Shown one piece after another: positions 1-8,617 of a stretch of 64,000 nt of DNA. The stretch comes from an uncultured Anaerolineae bacterium (lineage in GTDB: Bacteria; Chloroflexota; Anaerolineae; Anaerolineales; Villigracilaceae). The notes beneath the pieces are model-generated. The model made no database searches. It was not told where the DNA came from and worked only from the letters and a program-made list of their open reading frames with translations. Position 1 is the first letter of the stretch. Each line of letters begins with the position of its first letter. Where the stretch lies: the NCBI GenBank assembly GCA_903822545.1, contig CAIJPN010000024.1, forward strand, positions 109,984 to 173,983. The letters are read 5' to 3'. A program made the translations under genes and the position numbers.

Positions 1-599
1 CGGGGCTTTCTGTCGTTGCCAGTGTGTCTAATGGCTTGGAAGCCATCTCCAGGGCGGCAGAATTCAACCCGGACGTGGTTTTGATGGATGTGAATATGCC
101 AAAAATGGGGGGAGTGGAGGCGACCCGTCAACTTCGCAAGATCAATTCCCATATTGCCGTCCTGATGCTGACCATTTCTGAAGAAGAACAGGATCTGTAT
201 GCGGCCATCCGGGCTGGCGCGCGTGGTTACCTGCTTAAAAACGCCACCAGCAGCGAGCTGATCGATGCTATCCAGCGTGTATATGCCAAGGAAGCGATCC
301 TCACTCCCAGCCTGGCTGCCAAACTGTTTGATGAGTTTGTGTCACTCTCTCCGCAGATCGCCGGACAAAAAGTCGTATCTGAACAAGGGGAAGATGAGAT
401 GGGTCTGCTCACCGAGCGCGAACTGGATGTTCTCCAGTGGGTTGTGCGTGGTATGACCAACAAGGAAATTGGAGAAAAACTCTCCCTTTCGCCCCATACG
501 GTCAAAGCTCACATCCGCACAATTCTCGATAAGCTGCATCTTCACAGCCGTGCCGAGGCTGCGGTATGGGCCAGCAGGCATGAAAACACCAAAAAATGA
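1..599 (+). CDS. LuxR/NarL-family response regulator (5' end outside window)
   Basis: DNA-binding response regulator of a two-component system. The reading frame is open to the window edge. A GTG at 24 would begin inside the receiver domain, so the true start lies upstream. The receiver part keeps the phospho-acceptor Asp (motif LMDVNMP, Asp codon at 87-89), the conserved Thr (MLTIS) and Lys (YLLKN). A C-terminal GerE/LuxR helix-turn-helix follows a short linker (motifs LTERELDVL, GMTNKEIGEKL, HTVKAHI). The family activates or represses promoters after phosphorylation by a partner histidine kinase, which is not in view. A weak hairpin with a T-run follows the stop. The family call is firm; the target genes cannot be read from the sequence. 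Confidence 0.93.
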   Translation, partial: GLSVVASVSNGLEAISRAAEFNPDVVLMDVNMPKMGGVEATRQLRKINSHIAVLMLTISEEEQDLYAAIRAGARGYLLKNATSSELIDAIQRVYAKEAILTPSLAAKLFDEFVSLSPQIAGQKVVSEQGEDEMGLLTERELDVLQWVVRGMTNKEIGEKLSLSPHTVKAHIRTILDKLHLHSRAEAAVWASRHENTKK

Positions 600-635
600 C
601 AAATGGGTTAATCCATTCAGGTTTTAACTCCTCCA

Positions 636-660
636 GGTGGCTAATCCGCCCCCTTTTTTT
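636..660 (+). terminator. Weak rho-independent terminator
   Basis: A five-pair stem (GGTGG / CCGCC, one G-T pair) is followed by CC and seven T residues, 37 bases after the response-regulator stop. The stem is short, so the call rests mainly on the T-run and position. Confidence 0.35.
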
Positions 661-781
661 AGGGTTCAATTACATCCAATCGGCGCTTGTCATTGTTTTT
701 GGGGTTTGTTAAACTAAGCTTAATTTCTTGTGAATAATAGTACAAGGCTGCAAGAATTTAACCTGGTACCTGCTGGCCCTT

Positions 782-1507
782 ATGACTGCTGAAATCACCT
801 CCAACCCCCCTGAAACAGCCTCCACACCCCGCAGAACAAACTGGGTGTTGGTGGGTATCTATACTTTTTGCGCCGCCTGGGTGGTGATCGTACTGGCCTT
901 TAGCATCTTCAAGCCTATTAAAGTTTTGCCGCGTGTCAACCTGGCCCCAGGATTTGCCTTTACGAACCAGGAAGGCGTTCGCAAAACCAGCGAAGATTAT
1001 CGCGGCAAGTTGACTATTTACAGCTTCACTTATGCTGACTGCTTGGATGGCTGCGCCCAAACCACGCCTCAGATGCAGTCGCTGCGCAATGCCCTTGATC
1101 TGGCCCTTGCTCCAGACATTAGCTACGCCCTGGCCACCATAACAGTCAACCCGGAGAAGGATACGCCTGAAGCCTGGAGCCAGTTCGCCACCCCATATCT
1201 CGCCAATTCAAAATCCAGAATTCCCTGGGATTTCCTGACCGGTGATCCCACACTCACCCGTTTTATTGTTGGGGGCGGGTTTAGTGTTTTCTACCAAAAA
1301 AACCCTGCTGATGCCTCCATCAAACTTGATCCGCGCTTTGCCCTGGTCGATGGCTGGGGTATTATCCGTGCTGAGTATCGGGGCGAAACCCTGGATATTC
1401 CGCTGGTGATGCGTGATATTGCATATCTTGAAGATGAAATTCGTAACAGCCAGGGTGTCGCCCGCTACGCATATGAAGCGGCTCATTTATTCAGGTGCTA
1501 TCCATGA
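782..1507 (+). CDS. SCO1/SenC-like thioredoxin-fold protein lacking the copper-ligand histidine
   Basis: A 241-residue membrane-anchored protein: one transmembrane helix (about residues 21-43), then a thioredoxin-like SCO domain outside the membrane. The CxxxC pair is present (ADCLDGC, Cys87 and Cys91). The conserved SCO histidine before the strand ending in Asp-x-x-Gly is absent: the segment reads KLDPRFALVDGWG, and the only residue position matching the ligand is not His. Family knowledge says Cys, Cys and His together bind Cu for CuA assembly, so this copy may act as a thiol reductase instead. It overlaps the next SCO gene by four bases (ATGA), indicating translational coupling. There is no strong Shine-Dalgarno sequence before the ATG. 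Confidence 0.85.
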   Translation: MTAEITSNPPETASTPRRTNWVLVGIYTFCAAWVVIVLAFSIFKPIKVLPRVNLAPGFAFTNQEGVRKTSEDYRGKLTIYSFTYADCLDGCAQTTPQMQSLRNALDLALAPDISYALATITVNPEKDTPEAWSQFATPYLANSKSRIPWDFLTGDPTLTRFIVGGGFSVFYQKNPADASIKLDPRFALVDGWGIIRAEYRGETLDIPLVMRDIAYLEDEIRNSQGVARYAYEAAHLFRCYP

Positions 1508-2142
1508 ATGTAGAAGAATCTACCCGGGCCCCCAAACGCCCAACTTGGTTTTTTATCCTTTGGGCAGTTTTTAGCTTGTTTTTGCTGGCTGGCATTGTGT
1601 ACCTGGCCTGGAGTCTGTTGAATCCATACTCGTTTCACGGGGTGGTGATGCAGTCGCCTCAAAAAGCCAGGGATTTTACCCTGACAGGGCATAACGGCCA
1701 GCCGGTCTCCCTGAAAGATTACAGTGGAAAGATTATCTTGATCTATTTTGGCTATACTACCTGCCCGGATGTATGCCCCACCACCCTTGCTGATTTGCAC
1801 ACAGCGCGCGAATCACTGGGGCAACTGGGCGACCAGGTGCAGGTCTTTATGGTCACTGTTGATCCTGAGCGTGATACCCAGGCAGTGTTGGCCGATTACA
1901 TGTCCCATTTTGACTCCAGTTTCATCGGTTTGACTGGTTCCCCCGAGCAGATCGCAGAAGTAGCTACTTATTATGGCATTTATTATGAAAGAGCCGAAGG
2001 CAACTCCACACTTGGCTATTTGATGGATCACACTGCCACTGTTATGGCAATAGATCAAGATGGTTATTTGCGGCTTGTCTTTCCTTTTGGAACGGCAGCC
2101 CAGGATATCGCAGACGATTTGAATTATTTATTAGAACGATAA
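1504..2142 (+). CDS. SCO1/SenC copper chaperone for cytochrome oxidase
   Basis: A 212-residue SCO protein with one N-terminal membrane helix (about 17-40) and an extracytoplasmic thioredoxin fold. All three copper ligands are visible: CPDVC (Cys87, Cys91) and the His in LMDHTATV (His176). SCO proteins insert copper into, or reduce the thiols of, the CuA site of oxidase subunit II, which is encoded three genes downstream. The ATG at 1504 overlaps the previous stop and follows a CAGGTG ribosome-binding sequence. An in-frame GTG nine bases upstream is less likely. Together with its His-less paralogue and the PCu(A)C gene it forms an assembly module for the oxidase. Confidence 0.93.
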   Translation: MNVEESTRAPKRPTWFFILWAVFSLFLLAGIVYLAWSLLNPYSFHGVVMQSPQKARDFTLTGHNGQPVSLKDYSGKIILIYFGYTTCPDVCPTTLADLHTARESLGQLGDQVQVFMVTVDPERDTQAVLADYMSHFDSSFIGLTGSPEQIAEVATYYGIYYERAEGNSTLGYLMDHTATVMAIDQDGYLRLVFPFGTAAQDIADDLNYLLER

Positions 2143-2171
2143 TTCAAAAACATTATCAAAAGGAGAATTTT

Positions 2172-2621
2172 ATGTCTACACTTCGTTCCAGAACCCTAAT
2201 TGCTTTCCTGCTTCTTGCCACAATCGTTTTGACTTCGTGCCAGCAGGCCAGTGGCTCTAAAATCAGCGCCAGCGATGCCTGGGGGCGTTCTTCACCTATG
2301 ATGGCTCAAACTGGTGCAATGTATGTGGTCATCGAAAACCAGGGCAATGAATCAGATCGTTTGATTGGCGCTGCCAGTGATGCTGCCAAAACGGTCGAAG
2401 TCCATGAATCTTACATGGAAGGCGACATGATGAAGATGCGGCCAGTAGAAGGCGGATTGGAAATCCCCGCTGGTGGAACAGTAGAGTTGAAACCAGGCGG
2501 GTACCACATCATGTTGATCGACCTGGTAAGTCCCCTGGAAGTCGGTACAAAAATCAAAGTCACGCTTAAGTTTGAAAAAGCCGGTGATGTTCCCCTGGAA
2601 GTTGAAATCCGGGAGCAGTAA
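2172..2621 (+). CDS. PCu(A)C-type periplasmic copper chaperone, lipoprotein
   Basis: A 149-residue exported lipoprotein: signal peptide with lipobox LTSC near residue 23, then a single PCu(A)C (DUF461) cupredoxin-like domain. The copper-binding His/Met set is visible: VEVHESYMEGDMMKM, then GGYHIM some 22 residues later, matching the family pattern H-x10-M-x21-H-x-M closely. The family hands Cu(I) to the CuA centre together with SCO. It has a good Shine-Dalgarno sequence (AGGAG) and lies between the SCO genes and the oxidase subunits. The function is inferred from family and context and is very consistent with both. Confidence 0.93.
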   Translation: MSTLRSRTLIAFLLLATIVLTSCQQASGSKISASDAWGRSSPMMAQTGAMYVVIENQGNESDRLIGAASDAAKTVEVHESYMEGDMMKMRPVEGGLEIPAGGTVELKPGGYHIMLIDLVSPLEVGTKIKVTLKFEKAGDVPLEVEIREQ

Positions 2622-2738
2622 CCGGTAAAGAATTTATCCGTAAACCAGCAAGGAGCATGCCCAAGAACAATCAGAAGCGTCAGCCCAACCCATCCCAAAA
2701 ATGTTCAGTAAGTCAGTTATAAACCCCGGAGGATGTAA

Positions 2739-2894
2739 ATGAGCAAAATCAAGAAAGCTGAAGTAAAAAGCGGTGACCCTGAGGCCGAACAGCCGAAGGG
2801 AACCCTGGCCCTCACCTTAATATATATGGTGACGATCATTATTTTGTGGAGCTGGGTATACCAGACTTTAATTGAAAGAGGAGTGACCCAATGA
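2739..2894 (+). CDS. ba3-type cytochrome c oxidase subunit IIa (51 aa, single membrane helix)
   Basis: A 51-codon gene with a strong ribosome-binding site (GGAGG, 5-6 bases before ATG) whose stop overlaps the start of subunit II by four bases (ATGA). The product has a charged N-terminus, a PKGTLALTL segment and one hydrophobic helix (about residues 23-43) ending in IERG. This closely resembles the layout of Thermus subunit IIa (a PKGALA-type start, one helix, ending ARG), which fills the place of the missing first helix of subunit II in ba3 oxidases. Operon position between the copper chaperones and CuA subunit supports the call. It is short enough to be skipped by automatic gene callers. Confidence 0.82.
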   Translation: MSKIKKAEVKSGDPEAEQPKGTLALTLIYMVTIIILWSWVYQTLIERGVTQ

Positions 2895-3373
2895 TCCACA
2901 TCCATAAGTACGAAAAGTGGTGGATTGGTTTGACAATCCTGATGCTGGTGGCGTTTGCTACCCTCGTCGGCGTGGCTGCGTTTTCCAAGGGCTTCCAGGT
3001 TCCTGAGCCCTGGATGCGTGTTGACCCAAATACGGTGAAAGACTCTGGCGCATTTTCAGATGCCAACCTTGGCCTGCATGAATTGGCCCCCGGCAAGTAC
3101 GAGGCGTATCTGTTAGCCCAGTCCAGCCCCTGGCGTTTCTACCCCAGTGAACTGTCCATCCCGGTTGGTTCTACCGTGACGTTCTATGTCACATCTGTCG
3201 ATGTCCAGCATGGCTTCCGCATTCAGGACACTAACATTAACCTACAGATTCTGCCCGGGCAGGTATCGAAAGCCACCTACACCTTCGAAAAGGCCGGTGA
3301 ATTTCCCTATGTTTGCGGCGAGTACTGTGGTGTTGGTCACCAGGGCATGTTCGGGAAGATTGTTGTCAAGTAG
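2891..3373 (+). CDS. ba3-type cytochrome c oxidase subunit II (CuA)
   Basis: A 160-residue subunit II with one membrane helix (about 13-33) and a cupredoxin domain. The CuA ligands are all visible: His near residue 107 (VDVQHGF) and CGEYCGVGHQGM near the end (Cys142, Cys146, His150, Met153; Glu144 is the backbone-carbonyl ligand position). It accepts electrons from cytochrome c outside the membrane and passes them to haem b in subunit I. The short length and single helix are typical of B-family oxidases. The start overlaps the stop of subunit IIa; the operon continues with haem O synthase and subunit I. Confidence 0.95.
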   Translation: MIHIHKYEKWWIGLTILMLVAFATLVGVAAFSKGFQVPEPWMRVDPNTVKDSGAFSDANLGLHELAPGKYEAYLLAQSSPWRFYPSELSIPVGSTVTFYVTSVDVQHGFRIQDTNINLQILPGQVSKATYTFEKAGEFPYVCGEYCGVGHQGMFGKIVVK

Positions 3374-3403
3374 CCATTCAAACGGGCAAAGAGGAACCTT
3401 GAG

Positions 3404-4327
3404 ATGGATGCGAAGATGAGAGCCTCCGGCGGGATCGCCTATAAATTTGATAGGGCAAGAATCCTGTCTGGTGAATTCCTGGGCCGGGTGGTGGTGCTGT
3501 TCAAGCTGCGTGTGGTGGTGCTGCTGGTGCTGGCCTCCCTGGGGGGCTATCTGTTTGCATCAGGCGGCAGCCTGTCGATTGGGCAGCTTTCCATCCTGCT
3601 GATTACTGGAACGCTTTCATCTGCGGGCGCTTCTGCTATCAACCAGTACATTGAACGCGAACGGGATGGGCGCATGTCGCGCACCCGCCAGCGTCCACTG
3701 GCAGATCGGGTTTTTACTCGCCCCGAAACCACTCTGGAAGTTAGCGTTGTGATGCTGATCCTGGCCCTGATGTTGGCGCTGCCCTTTAGCCTATCGCTGG
3801 CGTTTTTCCTGGCTGTGGGCGCTGCCATCTACATCTGGGTGTACACACTCTGGCTTAAACCACGCACATGGTGGAATATCATCATCGGTGGGGCTGCTGG
3901 CAGTTGCGCAGTCCTGAGCGGTGGCGCTGCGGCAGGAAACTGGGCAGAGCCTGGTGTTTTGATGCTGGCCTTGCTGGTCTATGTCTGGACTCCTACACAC
4001 TTTTGGAGCCTGGCACAGGCTTATCGCGAAGATTATGCCAGGGCGGCCGTTCCCATGCTTCCGGTACTTGTCAGCCCGGCTGTTTCGGCGCGCTGGATAG
4101 CGTTGCACACCTTCGCTGCGGCGCTGATCACCCTGCTGATGGGTTTCCATCCATCCCTCGATTGGAAATACTCTTTGATCACCCTTCCAGCTACCCTGTG
4201 GCTGGGATGGTATTCCGTGCAATTGGTCAAAAAACCCGATCACAAACACGCCCTTAAACTGTTCAAGGTATCGAACATGTACCTTGGGCTGGTTTTGGCG
4301 GCGATCTACCTGGTTATATTATTCTAA
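3404..4327 (+). CDS. ctaB: Protohaem IX farnesyltransferase (haem O synthase)
   Basis: A 307-residue polytopic UbiA-superfamily enzyme, with about eight or nine membrane helices, that converts haem B to haem O by adding a farnesyl group. The first Asp-rich-type motif reads NQYIERERDGRMSRT with the following RQRPL, characteristic of CtaB. The second loop carries YREDYARAAVPM. It sits inside the oxidase operon between subunits II and I, where haem O/A is needed for the binuclear centre. No ctaA-like haem A synthase is seen in the window, so either it lies elsewhere or the enzyme uses haem O or a modified haem. Confidence 0.95.
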   Translation: MDAKMRASGGIAYKFDRARILSGEFLGRVVVLFKLRVVVLLVLASLGGYLFASGGSLSIGQLSILLITGTLSSAGASAINQYIERERDGRMSRTRQRPLADRVFTRPETTLEVSVVMLILALMLALPFSLSLAFFLAVGAAIYIWVYTLWLKPRTWWNIIIGGAAGSCAVLSGGAAAGNWAEPGVLMLALLVYVWTPTHFWSLAQAYREDYARAAVPMLPVLVSPAVSARWIALHTFAAALITLLMGFHPSLDWKYSLITLPATLWLGWYSVQLVKKPDHKHALKLFKVSNMYLGLVLAAIYLVILF

Positions 4328-4369
4328 TCCCTTGCCTCAAATTGGCAGGATAAGAAAGGGAAAGTAAAG

Positions 4370-6001
4370 ATGTTCGCTGTTGAAAAGAAAATCCTTAGCT
4401 GGCATTTGGTTCTTGCCTGTGTAGCGTTATCTATTGGCACACTGTTTGGCCCGCTCCAGGCGCTTGAACACATGGGCGTCAATCTCTACCCGGCCTTGCA
4501 GGTCATTGGTATCCAATCTTATTACCAGGGTCTAACGTTGCATGGCGTTTTGAACGCCCTGGTCTGGACCACCTTCTTCATCACCGGTTTCTTGATGTAT
4601 GTGATGGTCAAAACCCTGAATACCCCGCTCTCCAAGCCTGGCCTGAGCTGGGCTGGTTTCTACGTCATGGTGGTTGGTCTGGTGATGGCAGCCATTCCGC
4701 TGCTGCTCAACCAGGCGAGCATCCTCTATACCATGTATCCCCCGCTCCAGGCACCCTGGTACTACTACCTGGGATTGACCCTCTTTGTGGTTGGCAGCTG
4801 GGTATCCGGTTGGAGCATGTTGGCCACCTTCCTGGGCTGGCGCAAGCAGAACCCGGGCAAGACGGTGCCATTCATGGCTATGGCTGGCATGATCACCATG
4901 GTGCTCTGGCAGATCTGCACCCTGGGCATTGCCTCCGAAATCCTCGGATTAATCCTGCCCTGGACGTTTGGACTCTACGGGATGGATAGCCAACTGGCCC
5001 GTACCTTATTCTGGTTCACCGGCCACCCGCTAGTTTACTTCTGGCTGCTGCCAGCTTACGTTTCCTGGTACGGAATGATGCCCAAGCAATCTGGTGGCAA
5101 GCTCTTCAGTGAGCCGCTCGCCCGCTTCGCCTTCTGGCTCTTCCTGATCCTTTCCACCCCGCTTGGTTTCCACCACCAGTATCTCGATCCTGGCGTCCCG
5201 GCTGTCTGGAAATTCCTCCACGCGGCTCTCACCTATGCTGTTTTCTTCCCCAGCATGTTAACCGCCTTTAATGTTATCGCATCCATGGAAAATGGTGGGC
5301 GCGCTCGCGGCGGCAAAGGCTTGTTTGGCTGGCTACTGACCCTGCCCTGGACCGATCCATCCTGGACGACCCAGGCCCTGGCGATGATCATCTTCTCGCT
5401 GGGTGGCGTTGGCGGTTTGATCAATGCCTCCTACAACGTCAACCTGGTTGTGCATAACACTGCCTGGGTTCCCGGACACCTGCACCTCACCGTTGGATCT
5501 GGCGTGACCTTGACCTTCATGGGTATCCTCTACTGGCTGATTCCGCACCTGACCGGCAAAGCCCTGTGGAGCAAGAAACTGGCCCTGTGGCAGGCCTGGT
5601 CGTGGTTCGTGGGAATGTTAATCTTCTCGCGTGGTATGCACTGGATCGGTCTGCTCGGCGCTCCCCGTCGCACCATGCTTGGTGTTGCGCTCGGCAACTA
5701 CGGTTCCGCTGATTGGCGCGTTCCTACCCTCATGACCGGTATCGGCGGCTTGATTCTGTTCGTTTCCGCCACCCTGTTCTTCATCGAGGTGATTATGTCG
5801 GCTTACTTCTCCAAAGAAAAAGCCGAAGTTGAAATGCCCGTTGCCGAGCCGCTTCATGCTGAAGTGATTCCGGCCTGGTTGAACAACTGGCAGCCCTGGC
5901 TCGTTGGCACAGTTGTGCTGATTGTGGTGGCCTACGCTCCCATGCTGATCCAACTCATCAGCCAGGCGCAGTTCACATCGCCCGGCTTCAAAGTCTGGTA
6001 G
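4370..6001 (+). CDS. ba3-type (B-family) haem-copper oxidase subunit I
   Basis: A 543-residue protein with about 13 membrane helices that reduces O2 at a haem/CuB site and pumps protons. Visible landmarks in order are: a haem b His in LHGVLNALVW; the CuB His and cross-linked Tyr in GHPLVYFWLLPAY; the two CuB His in GFHHQYLDPG; and the haem ligands in VVHNTAWVPGHLHLTVG. The lack of a subunit III gene, the small subunit IIa and the overall length match B-family (ba3) oxidases, which are typically high-affinity and adapted to low oxygen. It is preceded by AAAGGGAAAG as ribosome-binding sequence and followed by a hairpin. Confidence 0.95.
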   Translation: MFAVEKKILSWHLVLACVALSIGTLFGPLQALEHMGVNLYPALQVIGIQSYYQGLTLHGVLNALVWTTFFITGFLMYVMVKTLNTPLSKPGLSWAGFYVMVVGLVMAAIPLLLNQASILYTMYPPLQAPWYYYLGLTLFVVGSWVSGWSMLATFLGWRKQNPGKTVPFMAMAGMITMVLWQICTLGIASEILGLILPWTFGLYGMDSQLARTLFWFTGHPLVYFWLLPAYVSWYGMMPKQSGGKLFSEPLARFAFWLFLILSTPLGFHHQYLDPGVPAVWKFLHAALTYAVFFPSMLTAFNVIASMENGGRARGGKGLFGWLLTLPWTDPSWTTQALAMIIFSLGGVGGLINASYNVNLVVHNTAWVPGHLHLTVGSGVTLTFMGILYWLIPHLTGKALWSKKLALWQAWSWFVGMLIFSRGMHWIGLLGAPRRTMLGVALGNYGSADWRVPTLMTGIGGLILFVSATLFFIEVIMSAYFSKEKAEVEMPVAEPLHAEVIPAWLNNWQPWLVGTVVLIVVAYAPMLIQLISQAQFTSPGFKVW

Positions 6002-6038
6002 CCTGGCCCGGCCGCCACATCCGAAAAACAATCATTGT

Positions 6039-6080
6039 CCCGCAGTCCTGGCAGGTGCAGCACCCCTGCCAGGCAGCGGG
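6039..6080. repeat. GC-rich inverted repeat between oxidase subunit I and cytochrome c
   Basis: Perfect nine-base arms (6047-6055 and 6065-6073) are extended by outer CCCGC/GCGGG arms (6039-6043 and 6076-6080). No T-run follows, so this is more likely an RNA-stabilising or processing hairpin that sets the boundary between the oxidase and Rieske/b gene groups than a classical terminator. Confidence 0.55.
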
Positions 6081-6133
6081 ATGCCATTGTGCCGGGATAA
6101 CCCGGTAAACTCACAAAATTCAGGAGAATAAAA

Positions 6134-6550
6134 ATGAAAAAGTCACTTTTGATGATCGTTTCCCTCATTGTGGTTCTGTCTTTCCTGCTGGCTGCCTGTG
6201 GCGGCGGCAAGTCTGATGGCCCCGTGGTGGGCAATGCCGAAAATGGCAAGAAACTTTACGATGCTGCTACTCTTGGTACCAATTCAGCTGCTGGCTGCGC
6301 ATCCTGCCACAATTTCGATGCCGCTGCTGGCAAGGATGACAAAGCCCCTTACACCCAGGGTACTGCCACGCGGGCTGAAACCCGTGTTCCCGGCATGAGC
6401 GCTGAAGAATATATCAAAGAATCGATCCTCAACCCCAATGCTTATGTTGTCGAGAACTATAAAGAAGGCGATATGTACCAGACTTGGAACAAGGAATTAA
6501 GCGAACAGCAGATCGCCGACCTGGTTGCCTACCTGCTCACCGAAAAATAA
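6134..6550 (+). CDS. Mono-haem cytochrome c lipoprotein
   Basis: A 138-residue exported lipoprotein (lipobox LAAC near residue 22) with one haem-binding motif CASCH at about residues 56-60 and a downstream Met-containing region (VPGMSAEEY, GDMYQTW) that can supply the sixth ligand. The final helix has the usual AYLLTEK cytochrome c ending. It is anchored to the outer face of the membrane and lies between the oxidase operon and the Rieske/b cluster, so it is a good candidate for the carrier linking the two complexes. It has a strong ribosome-binding site, CAGGAG. Confidence 0.92.
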   Translation: MKKSLLMIVSLIVVLSFLLAACGGGKSDGPVVGNAENGKKLYDAATLGTNSAAGCASCHNFDAAAGKDDKAPYTQGTATRAETRVPGMSAEEYIKESILNPNAYVVENYKEGDMYQTWNKELSEQQIADLVAYLLTEK

Positions 6551-6583
6551 CCCTGGGGAATTCCCCCAGAACAGGACAAAATT

Positions 6584-8605
6584 ATGACAGACGGCCGCTA
6601 TCATGTTGTAATTCCCGATACGGACTACTATCGCAAGATGGTGAAATGCCAGTCCGCGTGCCCGGTTCAAACCGACGCTCGCGCATATGTGACAGCAGTG
6701 GCGCGGAACGAATTGGAACGCGGCTACGAGATTGCGCACGATCCTAACCCGCTTTCAACGATCTGTGGACGTATCTGCGGCGCGCCGTGTGAAATCGCTT
6801 GTCGGAGAGGGGCGGTTGGCCCGGATTTTGAATCTGTCGCCATCCGCCCTCTCAAGCGGGTACTGACTGAACGCTTTGGCCCCGAAACCGCCGGGCGTTT
6901 ACCCGGTGTTGCGGGTTCAGAGAGCGATTCTACGCCCTTGAAAACCATCCGCCCTGCGGTTCCATACGCAGCCGCGAGACAAGAATCAACCTTCCCTGGC
7001 CAGGGAGCCAATGTGGATTATTCTTCCGCGCGCTGGTCGCGGGAAAACCTGAAGTCACTGGCTGGCGAAAAGGGACACAAGGCTGGCAAAATCGCCATTA
7101 TTGGCGCAGGCCCCTCAGGCCTGACGGTTGCCAACGACCTGGCCCTGCTTGGGCACCAGGTTGTAATCTATGAAGCCGGGCCGAAAACCGGCGGTATGAT
7201 GCGTTACGGCGTTCCAGTCTATCGTATCGACCAGCAAGCCATGGATCTGGAAATCCAACGCATTCTCGATCTGGGTGTGACCATCCATTTTGATATGCGT
7301 GTGGGCAAAGATGTTACCCTGGCAGATTTACGCCGCGACTACGACGCTGTCTACCTCGGCATGGGGTTAATGACCGGGCGCATGCTCAACATTGAAGGCG
7401 TCAAACTTGATGGGGTTGTCACCGCGGTGGATTTGCTCCTGAACTACAACCTTGGCTATAAAATGACGCTTGGCAAACGTGTCGTTGTGGTTGGTGGCGG
7501 CGATGTCGCCATGGATGCCGCACGCACAGCTTTGCGCCTTGGACAGGCAACCGCCGAGCAAAAAACTGCTCTCGGCCAGACCGAACAACGCAGTGACGAA
7601 GCCTCCGATGCAGTCCATGAGGCGCTGGATGTGGCTCGCACTGCCTTGCGCCTGGGCGTGGCCGATGTAAAGATGATCTCGCTTGAATCCTGGGATGAAC
7701 TGCCGGCATCCAAATTTGAGATCGAGGAAGCGCTCGAGGAGGGCATCACCATCCAGCCTCGCACCGGCCCCAATCGCATTCTTGGGAAAAACGGCAAAGT
7801 TACTGGCATCGAAGTCATCGATGTCGAATCCGTCTTCGATGAGAATCGCCGCTTCAACCCCAAATTCAAACCTAACACCGAAAAAGTGCTGGAATGTGAC
7901 ACCATCATCCTCGCCATTGGACAGGCGGCTGACCTGAACGCCCTGGGTGGCGCTCCCGATATTCGTGTGACACCGCGCGGCCTGGTGGAAATCAACCAGG
8001 AAACCGGACAGACCAGCGCTGCTGACGTTTTTGCCGGCGGCGACGTAGCCTACGGCCCGCGCCTCATCATCAATGCCGTGCGCGATGGGCACCTGGCCGC
8101 CCTGGGCATTGACCAGAAAATCCAGGGACGCACACTCAAACATTCTGTCACCACCCAGTGGACAGACCTGCCAACCCATGCCATGCCCGAAGATTGGATC
8201 AAACTCGAGCGCGAGAAGATCCCCGGCCTTCCGGTAGAACGGCGCACCGGCCTTTCGGTGGTCGAGTTGGGCTATACCTTGCCGCAGGCATCTGACCAGG
8301 GATTGCGCTGCCTTGAATGCAGCGTTAATACAGTTTTTGATGGGGTCAGGTGCATCCTGTGCAATGGCTGCGTTGATGTTTGCCCGTGGAACTGCTTGAA
8401 AATCGTTTCGATTGATCAGGTAACCGGCGACGAAACCGTCAACAAGCTCATCCAGTCGGCGCGTGAGAGCGGCGCGATTGCGGCCATGCTCAAGGATGAC
8501 ACATCCTGCACCCGTTGCGCCTTATGCGCCGAACGCTGCCCTACCGATGCAATCACGATGGAAGCATTCCGTTTCCAGGAAATGCTCACTTATAACGAAA
8601 AGTAA
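6584..8605 (+). CDS. GltD-like FAD/NAD(P) oxidoreductase with C-terminal 2x[4Fe-4S] ferredoxin domain
   Basis: A 673-residue cytoplasmic flavoprotein. It has an N-terminal Cys-rich domain as in glutamate synthase small subunit (CQSACPV; ICGRICGAPCEIACRRG), an FAD Rossmann motif (IIGAGPSGL, about 172), an NAD(P) Rossmann motif (VVVGGGDVAMDA, about 303) and the GGD FAD-closing motif (VFAGGDVAYG). The tail holds two [4Fe-4S] motifs, CILCNGCVDVCPWNC and CTRCALCAERCP. An insert after the NAD(P) motif repeats ARTALRLG. No large glutamate synthase subunit is nearby; the neighbours are cytochrome b, Rieske and cytochrome c genes. I infer an NAD(P)H- or ferredoxin-linked electron entry or exit module for the bc-type complex. 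Confidence 0.88.
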   Translation: MTDGRYHVVIPDTDYYRKMVKCQSACPVQTDARAYVTAVARNELERGYEIAHDPNPLSTICGRICGAPCEIACRRGAVGPDFESVAIRPLKRVLTERFGPETAGRLPGVAGSESDSTPLKTIRPAVPYAAARQESTFPGQGANVDYSSARWSRENLKSLAGEKGHKAGKIAIIGAGPSGLTVANDLALLGHQVVIYEAGPKTGGMMRYGVPVYRIDQQAMDLEIQRILDLGVTIHFDMRVGKDVTLADLRRDYDAVYLGMGLMTGRMLNIEGVKLDGVVTAVDLLLNYNLGYKMTLGKRVVVVGGGDVAMDAARTALRLGQATAEQKTALGQTEQRSDEASDAVHEALDVARTALRLGVADVKMISLESWDELPASKFEIEEALEEGITIQPRTGPNRILGKNGKVTGIEVIDVESVFDENRRFNPKFKPNTEKVLECDTIILAIGQAADLNALGGAPDIRVTPRGLVEINQETGQTSAADVFAGGDVAYGPRLIINAVRDGHLAALGIDQKIQGRTLKHSVTTQWTDLPTHAMPEDWIKLEREKIPGLPVERRTGLSVVELGYTLPQASDQGLRCLECSVNTVFDGVRCILCNGCVDVCPWNCLKIVSIDQVTGDETVNKLIQSARESGAIAAMLKDDTSCTRCALCAERCPTDAITMEAFRFQEMLTYNEK

Positions 8606-8617
8606 CCAGGAGTCCTC

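Noticed and set aside
2657..2722. 21-codon frame before subunit IIa
   Set aside because: The AAGGAG sequence is too close to the ATG, and the product has no recognisable feature.
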